DNA from: Bacteroidales bacterium UBA3810
Lineage (GTDB): Bacteria; Bacteroidota; Bacteroidia; Bacteroidales; Paludibacteraceae
Assembly (NCBI GenBank): GCA_002368645.1
Contig: DFEE01000006.1
Span: 189,121 to 253,120 of the forward strand
Direction: 5' to 3'
DNA length: 64,000 bases
Part shown: positions 8,008-16,836 of the stretch, one piece after another
How positions within the stretch are numbered: the stretch's first letter is position 1
How the letters are laid out: each line of letters starts with the position of its first letter
Notes under the pieces: generated by a model
What the model was told of the DNA's origin: nothing
Database searches by the model: none
Seen by the model: the letters and a program-made list of their open reading frames with translations, nothing else
Made by a program: the position numbers and the translations under genes

Positions 8008-9648
8008 TTAACTATAGAGGAATCGTTTAATACTCTTTTTAGGGGTTTTCTCAAACTCTTTATCTACGACTTCGATAGCACTTATTTGGCTATAGGCCGG
8101 GAGGTACTTGTTGCAGCGCTGTTTCCAAACGGCAAGTTGTTCTTCGTCGGTACGACCATGTCTGTCATATTCCAAATCAGGATAAACGAGTGCGACCAAT
8201 TTGCCGTTCCGGCTGACAACGACCGACTCGGCAATACCGCCACGGGCGTTAACTACTTCCTCAATCTCTTCGGGATAAATATTCTGTCCGGAAGGACCGA
8301 GAATCATGTTCTTGCTGCGGCCTTTAATAAAGATATTGCCGTCTTTGTCAATGATACCGAGGTCTCCTGTTCGGAGCCATCCGTCGGAAGTGAAGACTCC
8401 TTTCGTGGCTTCTTCGTTCTTGTAGTATCCGAGCATAACAGCTTCGCCCCGAACTTGCAGTTCCCCGACTACATTCTGAGGGTCTTCGCTGTCAATGCGT
8501 ATCTCCATACGATCCACTATTCGCCCGCAGCTGTGGGCTTTGAACTCATTCCAAACGCGGTAACTGATGAGCGGACCGCACTCGGTCATGCCATAGCCCA
8601 CTGTGAAGGGGAATTTAATATCCATCAGGCATTTCTCTACCTCACTGCTGAGAGCAGCACCGCCGATAATCAACTCAAAGATATTGCCGCCGAATGCCTC
8701 CATCAAGCCATCGCGGACTTTCTTGCGAATCATGCTGCCGAGAATAGGCCAGTTCCAAATCATTTTGACTGCCCAATTCTTGACGATAGGACGCAGTTTC
8801 TTCTGGTAGATTTTTTCGATAACGAGAGGTACCATGAAGATGAGGTAGGGCTTGCAGTCCTTGAATGATTGCAGTAAGATAGGAGTGGACATCTTTGGTA
8901 GGAAATAGATATGGTTTCCTGCTGCAAACTGGTAGAGGAACTCAAACGCCATGCCGAACATATGTGCCAGAGGCAACATCGAGACGATCACATCGTGCGG
9001 ATTATGGGGGATATTGTCAATCGCGAAGTGGGTATTGGTGCTGAGTGAGCGGTAAGTAAGCATAACGCCTTTAGGCGAAGAGGTCGTTCCGCTGGTATAG
9101 TTGATGAGCGCCAAGTCGTCCAGGTCTGCCATCGGGTAATGCACATCAGCAAAGGTAAAACCATTGGGGTGTGCTTGAGCGAAAAGCTCATCCATGGAGT
9201 TAAGGATTTTAGCGATTTTTTCGTCTTTAGCATAGACGACGCTGAAATCCATATAGTTGATAACTGCCTTGATATTCGTGAGGTTCTTGGGGTCGATTTT
9301 CTTAGAGACCATCGGTCCTGCGAGCAGTATTTGGGCATCACTGTGATTGACTAACTTCTCGATATCCGGGCCGGTGAAATCCGGCAGGATGCTGACGGCC
9401 ACAGCTTGATAGGCGAGTACGGAAATAAAACTGATACCCCAGTGCGCGCTGTTAACGCCGCAGAAGGCAATCTTTTCGCCTTTTTCAATACCCATAGCTT
9501 GGTAAGCTAAATTCAGTTTCTCTACTTGTGCGGCTACTTGTCCGTAGGTGTAATTGGTGTTCTCGCCATAGTCGCTGAAACAGGGATAATCCCAGTTCAG
9601 CTGCATGGCATCTCCGATAAAGGAGAAAATGTGCTTAGTTGGATTCAT
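8008..9648 (-). CDS. Long-chain acyl-CoA synthetase / AMP-dependent ligase (copy 1)
   Basis: 546 residues. ANL-superfamily adenylate-forming enzyme: P-loop-like motif YTSGTTSSPKGVMLT at about 184-198, GYGMTECGPL, RTGDLG, and the C-terminal catalytic lysine region EKTPKKSIKRF. No signal peptide; cytoplasmic or membrane-peripheral. It follows glmS by 35 bases and precedes its paralogue by 7, so the three genes are probably one transcript. The N-terminal thirds of the two copies differ most, suggesting different acyl substrates; this is inference. Confidence 0.88.
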   Translation of the reverse strand: MNPTKHIFSFIGDAMQLNWDYPCFSDYGENTNYTYGQVAAQVEKLNLAYQAMGIEKGEKIAFCGVNSAHWGISFISVLAYQAVAVSILPDFTGPDIEKLVNHSDAQILLAGPMVSKKIDPKNLTNIKAVINYMDFSVVYAKDEKIAKILNSMDELFAQAHPNGFTFADVHYPMADLDDLALINYTSGTTSSPKGVMLTYRSLSTNTHFAIDNIPHNPHDVIVSMLPLAHMFGMAFEFLYQFAAGNHIYFLPKMSTPILLQSFKDCKPYLIFMVPLVIEKIYQKKLRPIVKNWAVKMIWNWPILGSMIRKKVRDGLMEAFGGNIFELIIGGAALSSEVEKCLMDIKFPFTVGYGMTECGPLISYRVWNEFKAHSCGRIVDRMEIRIDSEDPQNVVGELQVRGEAVMLGYYKNEEATKGVFTSDGWLRTGDLGIIDKDGNIFIKGRSKNMILGPSGQNIYPEEIEEVVNARGGIAESVVVSRNGKLVALVYPDLEYDRHGRTDEEQLAVWKQRCNKYLPAYSQISAIEVVDKEFEKTPKKSIKRFLYS

Positions 9649-9683
9649 AAATTCTCTTATTCCTTAATTATATATTATCGTTA

Positions 9684-11528
9684 TTATTCGACGGTTACGG
9701 ATTTGGCTAAATTGCGTGGCTGGTCCACATCACAGCCTTTGACAACGGCAATATGATATGCGAGCAATTGTAGTAAGATGACACTCAACAGCGGTGTCAG
9801 GCATTCCTCAGTTTCGGGAATGGTCATGACGAAATCGCTAATCTTGCTCACTTCTTCATCTCCCTCTGTGACGATAGCGAGTACGCGTCCTTTGCGGGCT
9901 TTAATCTCTTGGATATTGCTCAAAATCTTCTCATATGTGCTGCACCGCGGGGCAATTACAACGACAGGCATGGCTTGGCTGATGAGAGCAATGGGGCCAT
10001 GTTTCATTTCGGCAGCGGGATAGCCCTCGGCATGGATATAACTTATCTCTTTGAGCTTGAGGGCACCTTCTAAAGCGATGGGGTAGTTGTACCCTCGCCC
10101 GAGGTAGAGGCAGTTCAAGGCATACCTGAATTCTTTCGCAATATCTTGGATGCGCTCGTTTTGTTTGAGGACGGTGCTGATTTTATCTGGGATCCGCTCT
10201 AATTCATGTACAAGTGCCCTGTATCTCTCGGCGCTAAGTGTTTCTTTCGCCCTGCCGATGAGCATTGCCAACATGATGAGAACGCATACTTGAGCGGTGA
10301 AGGCTTTGGTGCTCGCAACGCCGATTTCCGGTCCGACATGGGTGTAGCAACCGCTATCGCTGAGTCTGGGAATGGATGAGCCGATGACATTGCAGATTGA
10401 GAAGATGAACGCCCCTTTGGCTTTTGCCATTTGAATAGCGGCTAAGGTGTCGGCAGTCTCACCGCTTTGGGAAATAGCAATCACGATATCATCGGGGTGG
10501 ATAACGGGCTTGCGGTACCTGAATTCCGAGGAATATTCGACCTCAACGGGAATCTCGGCAAACTCCTCAATCGCGTACATCCCGACGAGTCCGGCGTGCC
10601 AACTGGTGCCGCAGGCGGTGATGATGATACGCTTGGCGTTCATGAAACGCTCCTTATTGTCGATAAATCCGGCAATGCGAATTTTCTCCATTTCGGTATT
10701 GACCCTGCCACGCATGGCATCCGCAATGGTGTGGGGTTGCTCAAAAATCTCTTTGAGCATGAAATGCGGGTAACCGCCTTTCTCCAATTGAGAGATGGTC
10801 AGCTCTAAAGTCTTGACCTCCGGTGTCTTGGGCACATTGTCTATGGTGGTAATTTCCGGCTCTTTGCCCTGCGTAAGGACTACAATCTCTTCGTCCTCCA
10901 AGTAGATGACCTTATCGGTATATTCAACGATAGGAGAAGCGTCGGAGCCTAAGAAATACTCATCTTTGCCGACGCCGACCACCAAAGGACTTCCCTTTCG
11001 TGCGGCGATGAGGGTGTCGGGATGAGCTTTGTCAAGAATGGCGATAGCATATGCGCCAATCACTTGACTGAGCGCTAATTGGACGGCTTGTTTAAGCTCC
11101 AAACGGTCTTTGTTCTTGGTATATTCAATGAGTTGGATAAGAACCTCCGTGTCCGTCTCCGACTTAAAGCTATAGCCGTGTTGCATCAAGCCTTGTTTAA
11201 GTACGGCGTAGTTCTCAATAATGCCGTTGTGGATGATGGCGAGTTGTTCGCTCTCCGAATAGTGCGGATGGGCGTTTATCTCATTGGGTTCGCCGTGCGT
11301 CGCCCAACGGGTATGGGCGATACCGATGGTACCCGTCGTGTCCTTGCCTTTGGCAACAGCCTCTAAATCGGCAACTTTGCCTTTGGCTTTATATATATGG
11401 AGAGTCCCTTGCGGATTGAGCAACGCAACGCCGGCGCTGTCGTAGCCTCGATATTCCAACCGATGCAGACCCTTAATCAGTATCGGGTAAGCATTTCGTT
11501 TGCCTACATATCCTACTATTCCACACAT
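9684..11528 (-). CDS. glmS: Glutamine--fructose-6-phosphate aminotransferase (isomerizing)
   Basis: 614 residues, the usual length. Makes glucosamine-6-phosphate for peptidoglycan and LPS. Starts MCGIVGYVG with the N-terminal nucleophile Cys2 of the class II glutamine amidotransferase domain (about 1-230; HRLEYRGYDSAG, RWATHGEP), then two SIS sugar-isomerase domains (SQSGETADTLAA in the first, LGRGYNYPIALEGALKLKE in the second), and the conserved C terminus AKSVTVE. First gene of a three-gene operon with the acyl-CoA synthetases, driven by a consensus promoter 32 bases upstream. No glmS ribozyme is recognisable in the short leader, as expected for this phylum. Confidence 0.97.
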   Translation of the reverse strand: MCGIVGYVGKRNAYPILIKGLHRLEYRGYDSAGVALLNPQGTLHIYKAKGKVADLEAVAKGKDTTGTIGIAHTRWATHGEPNEINAHPHYSESEQLAIIHNGIIENYAVLKQGLMQHGYSFKSETDTEVLIQLIEYTKNKDRLELKQAVQLALSQVIGAYAIAILDKAHPDTLIAARKGSPLVVGVGKDEYFLGSDASPIVEYTDKVIYLEDEEIVVLTQGKEPEITTIDNVPKTPEVKTLELTISQLEKGGYPHFMLKEIFEQPHTIADAMRGRVNTEMEKIRIAGFIDNKERFMNAKRIIITACGTSWHAGLVGMYAIEEFAEIPVEVEYSSEFRYRKPVIHPDDIVIAISQSGETADTLAAIQMAKAKGAFIFSICNVIGSSIPRLSDSGCYTHVGPEIGVASTKAFTAQVCVLIMLAMLIGRAKETLSAERYRALVHELERIPDKISTVLKQNERIQDIAKEFRYALNCLYLGRGYNYPIALEGALKLKEISYIHAEGYPAAEMKHGPIALISQAMPVVVIAPRCSTYEKILSNIQEIKARKGRVLAIVTEGDEEVSKISDFVMTIPETEECLTPLLSVILLQLLAYHIAVVKGCDVDQPRNLAKSVTVE

Positions 11529-11559
11529 AGATTATGTCGATTTTCGCATTTATAGCCCG

Positions 11560-11591
11560 CAAAAGTACTAAAAATAACCGATATGAGCAAA
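11560..11591 (-). promoter_or_regulatory. Sigma-ABfr type promoter for glmS
   Basis: Minus strand: TTTG (11588-11591), 20-base spacer, TACTTTTG (11560-11567). The spacer to glnN on the other strand holds only this and the divergent glnN promoter. Confidence 0.85.
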
Positions 11592-11667
11592 TTTTTTATA
11601 ATTTTTTCTATATTTTACGACCTTTTAGGGCAAAAATACCCTATTTTTCCTGCAAAACATACTTTTT

Positions 11668-11699
11668 TTTGATAGTGTCGCGAAAAAAATGTAATTTTG
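11668..11699 (+). promoter_or_regulatory. Sigma-ABfr type promoter for glnN
   Basis: TTTG (11668-11671), 20-base spacer, TAATTTTG (11692-11699); predicted leader of roughly 55-60 bases before the ATG at 11764. Confidence 0.85.
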
Positions 11700-11763
11700 C
11701 TGCGAAATTTTTAGTTCAACCCGATTGATGCATGTAATTTAACTCATTTTGACTTTTAAAAAT

Positions 11764-13914
11764 ATGAATTATCGTTTTGAATCGCTTCGCGAGGCTCATT
11801 CTCACAGACCGGTTGAGGTTACTGTGCCTTCCGCCCAGGCTAAAGTCTTCTATGCACAATCCGTCTTTACGCCGGACAAAATGCATGAGTATATCTCCGA
11901 GAATATCTTGGATGAACTCTTTGACGCTATCCAAGAGCAACGGCCTCTCTCCCGCGATATAGCCAACTCCGTCGCTATCGGAATGAAGTGTTGGGCGCAA
12001 GATCTCGGAGCTACACATTATACCCATTGGTTCCAACCGCTCACTGGCGGAACCGCCGAAAAACATGACACCTTTATCGATTTTGATCGGACAGGCAAAA
12101 TGATTGATGACTTCTCAGGAGACGAACTCTATCAGCAAGAACCGGATGCCTCTTCCTTTCCTTCCGGAGGCTTGCGCAATACCTTTGAAGCACGCGGATA
12201 TACTGCGTGGGATCCCACGAGCCCCGTCTTTGTCGTTGGCGACAGACTCTGTATCCCTTCCGTCTTCGTTGCATACACAGGAGAGGCGCTCGACTATAAA
12301 ACGCCGCTCCTACGCTCGGTAGACAAACTTAATAAAGCCGCTGTCAATCTCTGCCGTCTCTTCGACAAAACAGTACGCTCTGTACACGCTAATCTTGGAT
12401 GGGAACAAGAGTATTTCCTTGTCGATGAGGCACTCTACAACGCGCGACCCGACTTGGCACTCACCGGTAGAACACTCATGGGGCATCCCTCTTCTAAATC
12501 ACAGCAACTTGATGACCACTATTTCGGCAATATACCCGAAAGAGTCATTCGATTTATGACTGACCTCGAGGTCGAAGCACTCAAATTGGGCATACCTATC
12601 AAAACACGACATAATGAGGTGGCACCTAATCAGTTCGAACTTGCACCTATCTTTGAGGAAGTTAATCTCGCCTCTGACCACAATCTGCTACTCATGACTG
12701 TCATGAAGAAAGTAGCACGGCGACATCACTTCAGGGTACTCTTACACGAGAAGCCTTTTGCCGGCATCAATGGCTCCGGTAAACACTGTAACTGGTCTAT
12801 CGCAACCGATACGGGCATCAATCTCTTGGCGCCCGGCAAAAACCCCTATCAGAATCTGCAGTTTGTCACCTTCCTTGTCAATGTCCTTGCTGCTGTAAGA
12901 CGACATAACGGACTGCTGAAAGCCTCTATTTCCTCCGCTACCAATGCACATCGGCTCGGCGCTAACGAAGCACCGCCTGCCATCATTTCAGTCTTCCTCG
13001 GCAAACAACTCTCTGAAGTGCTCGACTCACTTGAGAAAGCTCCTGCTGAAAAGGCAATAATCATCAATGCTAAAAAAGAGGTTAAGTTGGGAGCCGTCAC
13101 TGTGCCCGAGATACTGCTTGATAACACCGACCGCAATCGTACATCACCCTTCGCCTTTACCGGCAATCGATTCGAGTTCCGCGCTGTTGGCTCATCTGCG
13201 AACTGCGGAGCACCCATGTTTGCGCTCAATACCGCTGTCGCGGACCAACTGACCGCCTTTGCTGCGGAAATCAATGCCCTGATGGACAAGGGAGTCGCCA
13301 AAGAGAAGGCTATCTTCCAAGTGCTGCAAAAGACCATACGCTACTGCCGACCCATACTCTTCGAGGGCAATGGCTACTCTGAGGAATGGAAGGAAGAAGC
13401 TGCGCAAAGAGGATTAGACACCGAGGTCGCTGTACCACTGATTATCGACCGCTATTTGAGCCAGGAATCCGTGGCATTATTCGAGCGAACCGGAGTGCTC
13501 TCTACAAAAGAACTCATCTCGCGATGCGAAGTCAAATGGGCTAATTACAACGGCAAAATCCAAATTGAGTCGCGACTCTTGGGTGACCTCGCACGCAACC
13601 ATATCGTGCCGGCGGTCAACCGCTATCTCAACACGCTGCTCGACCATGCTGAACATAAAATCGGAGTCTTTGATGAGACTGTTCAGACCATTGTGGACCA
13701 TCTGCACGAGGTGATGGTGCATGTGGATAAAATGGCAACACTACGAGCCAAAGCCAATGACATTACCTCGCAGCGCGAACAAGCCATCGCCTATCACGAT
13801 AACGTCTTACCCGAGATGGAAATCGTCCGCAAACACGTGGACGAGTTGGAAATGATTGTGGATGACGAGCTTTGGACCCTTCCCAAATATAGGGAACTCC
13901 TCTTTATACATTAA
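11764..13914 (+). CDS. glnN: Glutamine synthetase type III
   Basis: 716 residues, much longer than GSI and typical of the Bacteroides-type GSIII. Condenses ammonia and glutamate with ATP. Visible family features: N-terminal VFTPDKMHEYIS, FRDRTGK-like region WFQPLTGGTAEKHDTF, the glutamate/ATP site region GWEQEYFLVD, HEVAPNQFELAPIFEE, the catalytic loop KPFAGINGSGKHCNWS, and NRTSPFAFTGNRFEFRAVGSS. The ATG at 11764 (MNYRFESLRE) is preferred; an in-frame TTG five codons earlier is not needed. Consensus promoter upstream; convergent with the vWA lipoprotein gene downstream. Confidence 0.95.
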   Translation: MNYRFESLREAHSHRPVEVTVPSAQAKVFYAQSVFTPDKMHEYISENILDELFDAIQEQRPLSRDIANSVAIGMKCWAQDLGATHYTHWFQPLTGGTAEKHDTFIDFDRTGKMIDDFSGDELYQQEPDASSFPSGGLRNTFEARGYTAWDPTSPVFVVGDRLCIPSVFVAYTGEALDYKTPLLRSVDKLNKAAVNLCRLFDKTVRSVHANLGWEQEYFLVDEALYNARPDLALTGRTLMGHPSSKSQQLDDHYFGNIPERVIRFMTDLEVEALKLGIPIKTRHNEVAPNQFELAPIFEEVNLASDHNLLLMTVMKKVARRHHFRVLLHEKPFAGINGSGKHCNWSIATDTGINLLAPGKNPYQNLQFVTFLVNVLAAVRRHNGLLKASISSATNAHRLGANEAPPAIISVFLGKQLSEVLDSLEKAPAEKAIIINAKKEVKLGAVTVPEILLDNTDRNRTSPFAFTGNRFEFRAVGSSANCGAPMFALNTAVADQLTAFAAEINALMDKGVAKEKAIFQVLQKTIRYCRPILFEGNGYSEEWKEEAAQRGLDTEVAVPLIIDRYLSQESVALFERTGVLSTKELISRCEVKWANYNGKIQIESRLLGDLARNHIVPAVNRYLNTLLDHAEHKIGVFDETVQTIVDHLHEVMVHVDKMATLRAKANDITSQREQAIAYHDNVLPEMEIVRKHVDELEMIVDDELWTLPKYRELLFIH

Positions 13915-13961
13915 CCCGTCAACTAAAGGACCCCTGGTAACCTGGACTCCAGGGCTCCAAC

Positions 13962-15143
13962 TTACAGAGCTACCTTCGGGTCTATAATCTTGATGATTTT
14001 CTTGACAACGGCTTTCTCGGCTTGCACATCTTCGTCCGTCAGGCTGAGGGAGCCGTCAATCAGAAATATACAGTACGCATTAGGACGCACATAAGGCGTC
14101 TTTTCGTACTCCGTATTGTTCTGCCAGATAGTCCCGTCATAGAACGCCTGTTTGACTGAAACAGGTTGCAGCATCCTGCCCGTCTCTGCTTTGCGTAAAC
14201 CGGAGAGCGTGAAGAATACATTATTGTCCCGTTTGTCGCCGGGGAGGGCTTTCAGCCTGGTGCCGTTCGCTTTGTTATAGGGCGTCCGCAAAGAGTCTTT
14301 GGTGAGACCGTCTGCCTTCAAGTCCACTAATCTGTACTGCCCCAAGAATGCCTTGAGCGTCCCTTCTAAGCGGCTCTCCTCGCCTTCCTGGTCGGTGATG
14401 GTCAGTTTGATGCGCTTGCCGCGGTAGTCTTTCGCTACGCGGAAATCCAAGTTGTTGTTAATCAACTTATCGTCTAATACCTTTTCGATATCCTTAAACT
14501 CATTTTCTTGGATGAGCGCAGGTGCTTCACCGTGCGAGGCATAGCGGAAACAGCTGAATTGTTTCTCTAAATACTCTGCCATCTGCTCTTCGCTCAGTTC
14601 GTTGTCTATCGCCATTTGGCGGATATCATTGCCCTTGCGCAGCATCGTATAAACCGTCAGCCCGTGGTGGTTCTTGCCGGACCCGATAGCGTTTTTGAGA
14701 CGACGCTCAATCCGTTTGCGGTATGCGTCGGAGGAGAGAACCAACGCCTGCTTATTGTTCTTGGCGACCTGCATGGACGCGTTGTCAAGTCCGTCGGTCA
14801 GCAGAAAAATATAGTAGCGCGTCTCGCGGTCGTACTTGGCGACTTTGCGCCTCACCCATTTGATACGGTCAATGGCGAGGTCTATAGCGTAATATAGGGT
14901 CGTGTTATTACCCCTCGGGATAACGCTGTTGATTGCGCGACTGAAGGTGCGGTTGTCGTTCAATAGGTCAATCGGTTGACTCTGGGCTGCCCAGTTCTTG
15001 AATATGCCTTTTTTATGGGTATAAGAGGTTTGCGCATCTTCTCCGAAACCGATAATATCGGCTTTGTAGAACTTCTGGTGCGTAGCGCAGGAACTCAAAC
15101 CGCATATAATACTGAAGGCTATTAAAAAAAGAGGATTTTTCAT
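13962..15143 (-). CDS. Lipoprotein with von Willebrand factor A fold, apparently circularly permuted
   Basis: 393 residues from the ATG at 15143 (MKNPLFLIAF). A frame-open ATG at 15167 lies inside the promoter -7 box, so it cannot be the start. Lipobox SSC with Cys19. The N-terminal part has vWA elements from strand 2 onwards: YKADIIGFGEDA, the MIDAS Thr region RGNNTTLYYAID, then YYIFLLTDGLDN. A beta-rich middle domain follows (about 215-345). The C terminus carries what is normally the first vWA strand and helix, YCIFLIDGSLSLTDED, with the DxSxS MIDAS motif (DGSLS). So the order of the metal site is T, D, then DxSxS. Role unknown; surface or periplasmic metal-dependent binding is likely. Monocistronic. 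Confidence 0.75.
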   Translation of the reverse strand: MKNPLFLIAFSIICGLSSCATHQKFYKADIIGFGEDAQTSYTHKKGIFKNWAAQSQPIDLLNDNRTFSRAINSVIPRGNNTTLYYAIDLAIDRIKWVRRKVAKYDRETRYYIFLLTDGLDNASMQVAKNNKQALVLSSDAYRKRIERRLKNAIGSGKNHHGLTVYTMLRKGNDIRQMAIDNELSEEQMAEYLEKQFSCFRYASHGEAPALIQENEFKDIEKVLDDKLINNNLDFRVAKDYRGKRIKLTITDQEGEESRLEGTLKAFLGQYRLVDLKADGLTKDSLRTPYNKANGTRLKALPGDKRDNNVFFTLSGLRKAETGRMLQPVSVKQAFYDGTIWQNNTEYEKTPYVRPNAYCIFLIDGSLSLTDEDVQAEKAVVKKIIKIIDPKVAL

Positions 15144-15164
15144 ATGCTTTATATATTTTTGCCG

Positions 15165-15196
15165 CAAAAATAGTAAAATAATTTTGATTTACCAAA
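15165..15196 (-). promoter_or_regulatory. Sigma-ABfr type promoter for the vWA lipoprotein
   Basis: Minus strand: TTTG (15193-15196), 20-base spacer, TATTTTTG (15165-15172). It interleaves with the divergent RNase H promoter and fixes the lipoprotein start at 15143. Confidence 0.85.
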
Positions 15197-15213
15197 TATT
15201 TTTCGTAATTTTG
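15183..15213 (+). promoter_or_regulatory. Sigma-ABfr type promoter for the RNase H-like gene
   Basis: TTTG (15183-15186), 19-base spacer, TAATTTTG (15206-15213), 8 bases before the ATG at 15222; the transcript is nearly or fully leaderless. Confidence 0.85.
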
Positions 15214-15221
15214 CGCCGATT

Positions 15222-15638
15222 ATGAATAAACAACCTATTTTTCCGTCCTTGGCAGTAGATGCGGCATGTTCAGGTAATCCGGGCGTCATGGAGTTTCGCG
15301 GCGTTATTGCAGATACTGGGACTGAGGTGTTTCGGCGTGGGCCTTTTGAGCAGGGGACCAATAATATCGGGGAGTTCCTGGCGCTCGTTTTGGGGTTGGC
15401 ATACCTTAAGAAATACAACCTTCCATGGGCGCTTTACACGGACTCGGTGACCGCGTTAGCATGGCTGAGGCAGAAGAAATGCAAAACCAAACTCCCTTGG
15501 TCTCAGGCTAATCAGGAGCTCTTTCTCATGGTCCGTAAGGCGGAGGAATGGCTCAGAGACAATACCTGGACAACCCCTATCTATAAATGGGAGACAAGCC
15601 TTTGGGGAGAGATCCCTGCGGATTTCGGGCGAAAATAA
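15222..15638 (+). CDS. Ribonuclease H-fold protein (RNase HI-like)
   Basis: 138 residues, cytoplasmic. Catalytic acidic residues can be placed: Asp in AVDAACSGNPG, Glu in NNIGEFLAL, Asp in LYTDSVTALAWL, and a last acidic residue in the C-terminal IPADFGRK. The C-terminal block KWETSLWGEIPADFGRK is characteristic of the short Bacteroidetes RNase H proteins. These degrade RNA in RNA-DNA hybrids; compared with E. coli RNase HI the basic handle region is abbreviated. Separated from gapA by 128 bases containing the gapA promoter. Assignment to the fold is solid; whether it is the main RNase HI of the cell is not known. Confidence 0.85.
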   Translation: MNKQPIFPSLAVDAACSGNPGVMEFRGVIADTGTEVFRRGPFEQGTNNIGEFLALVLGLAYLKKYNLPWALYTDSVTALAWLRQKKCKTKLPWSQANQELFLMVRKAEEWLRDNTWTTPIYKWETSLWGEIPADFGRK

Positions 15639-15674
15639 AAAAATAGGTCGTTTGACTTGCAAAATAAAAATAAA

Positions 15675-15706
15675 TTTGCATAAGTCTGAAAAAATCCGTA
15701 CTTTTG
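15675..15706 (+). promoter_or_regulatory. Sigma-ABfr type promoter for gapA
   Basis: TTTG (15675-15678), 20-base spacer, TACTTTTG (15699-15706); leader of about 55 bases. Confidence 0.85.
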
Positions 15707-15766
15707 CGCGAATTTTGTGCGATAACACAAACAACATATGTTTAACATTTAAAAATTATCTCTTTT

Positions 15767-16834
15767 ATGACAAAAGTAGCTATTAACGGTTTTGGCCGTA
15801 TTGGTCGTCTGGCTTTCCGTCAGATGTTTGAAGCTGAGGGTTACGAGGTAGTTGCTATCAACGACTTGACCAGCCCGAAGATGTTGGCTCATCTTCTTAA
15901 GTATGACACCGCTCAAGGTGGTTTCGCAGGTCGTTTCGGTGAAGGCAAACACTCTGTTACTTACAAAGATGCTATCCTCGCAGAGGACGGTAAAACCGTC
16001 GTTACTCCGGGCTCAATCACCGTGGACGGCAAGGAGATTACCATCTACGCTAAGCCCAATGCAGCTGAGCTTCCTTGGGGCGAGCTTGGTATTGATGTAG
16101 TTCTCGAGTGCACAGGTTTCTATACCAGCAAGGCTAAAGCTGAGGCACATATCCAAGCCGGTGCTAAGAAAGTCGTTATCTCTGCTCCTGCAGGCAATGA
16201 CCTTCCCACTATCGTTTATAACGTTAACCACAAGACCCTGACTCCGGAAGATAAGGTGATCAGTGCTGCTTCTTGCACCACCAACTGCTTGGCTCCTATG
16301 GCTGCTGCTCTGCACAAATATGCTCCGATCCAAAGCGGTATCATGTCCACCATTCACGCTTACACCGGTGACCAAATGATTCTTGATGGTCCTCAACGCA
16401 AGGGTGACCTCCGTCGTAGCCGTGCAGGTGCGCAGAACATCGTGCCCAACTCCACCGGCGCTGCTAAAGCTATCGGTTTGGTAATTCCTGAACTCAACGG
16501 TAAACTCATCGGTTCTGCTCAACGCGTTCCGACCCCAACCGGCTCTACCACTATTCTCGTGGCTGTCGTTAAGGGTAAAGACATCACCAAAGAGGGTATC
16601 AACGCTGCCATGAAGGCTGCCGGCACCGAGTCCTTCGGCTATACTGAGGACGAAATCGTTTCCAGCGATGTAATCGGCATGAAGTACGGCTCGCTCTTCG
16701 ACGCTACCCAAACAATGGTTGCTAAGATTGACGACGATACCTATCAAGTACAAGTTGTTTCTTGGTACGATAACGAGAACAGCTACACTTCTCAGATGGT
16801 TCGTACTATCAAGTACCTCGCTGAGCTTAAGTAA
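15767..16834 (+). CDS. gapA: Glyceraldehyde-3-phosphate dehydrogenase
   Basis: 355 residues. NAD(P)-dependent oxidation of glyceraldehyde-3-phosphate in glycolysis. N-terminal Rossmann motif INGFGRIGRLAFR; catalytic Cys160 in SAASCTTNC; His in the STIHAYTGDQ region; C-terminal VSWYDNENSYTSQMVRT. Somewhat longer than the usual 335 residues because of an insert around 50-70 (GGFAGRFGEGKHSV). Codon choice is visibly more biased than in neighbours, as expected for a highly expressed gene. The acyltransferase gene begins 2 bases after its stop. Confidence 0.98.
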   Translation: MTKVAINGFGRIGRLAFRQMFEAEGYEVVAINDLTSPKMLAHLLKYDTAQGGFAGRFGEGKHSVTYKDAILAEDGKTVVTPGSITVDGKEITIYAKPNAAELPWGELGIDVVLECTGFYTSKAKAEAHIQAGAKKVVISAPAGNDLPTIVYNVNHKTLTPEDKVISAASCTTNCLAPMAAALHKYAPIQSGIMSTIHAYTGDQMILDGPQRKGDLRRSRAGAQNIVPNSTGAAKAIGLVIPELNGKLIGSAQRVPTPTGSTTILVAVVKGKDITKEGINAAMKAAGTESFGYTEDEIVSSDVIGMKYGSLFDATQTMVAKIDDDTYQVQVVSWYDNENSYTSQMVRTIKYLAELK

Positions 16835-16836
16835 GC

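Noticed and set aside
8001..8054. 18-codon N-terminal extension of the second acyl-CoA synthetase
   Set aside because: It overlaps the end of the upstream paralogue and has no counterpart in the family; the ATG at 8000 gives a normal start.
11529..11763. Possible glmS ribozyme or other riboswitch in the divergent spacer
   Set aside because: The leaders are only about 30 and 60 bases and show no conserved fold.
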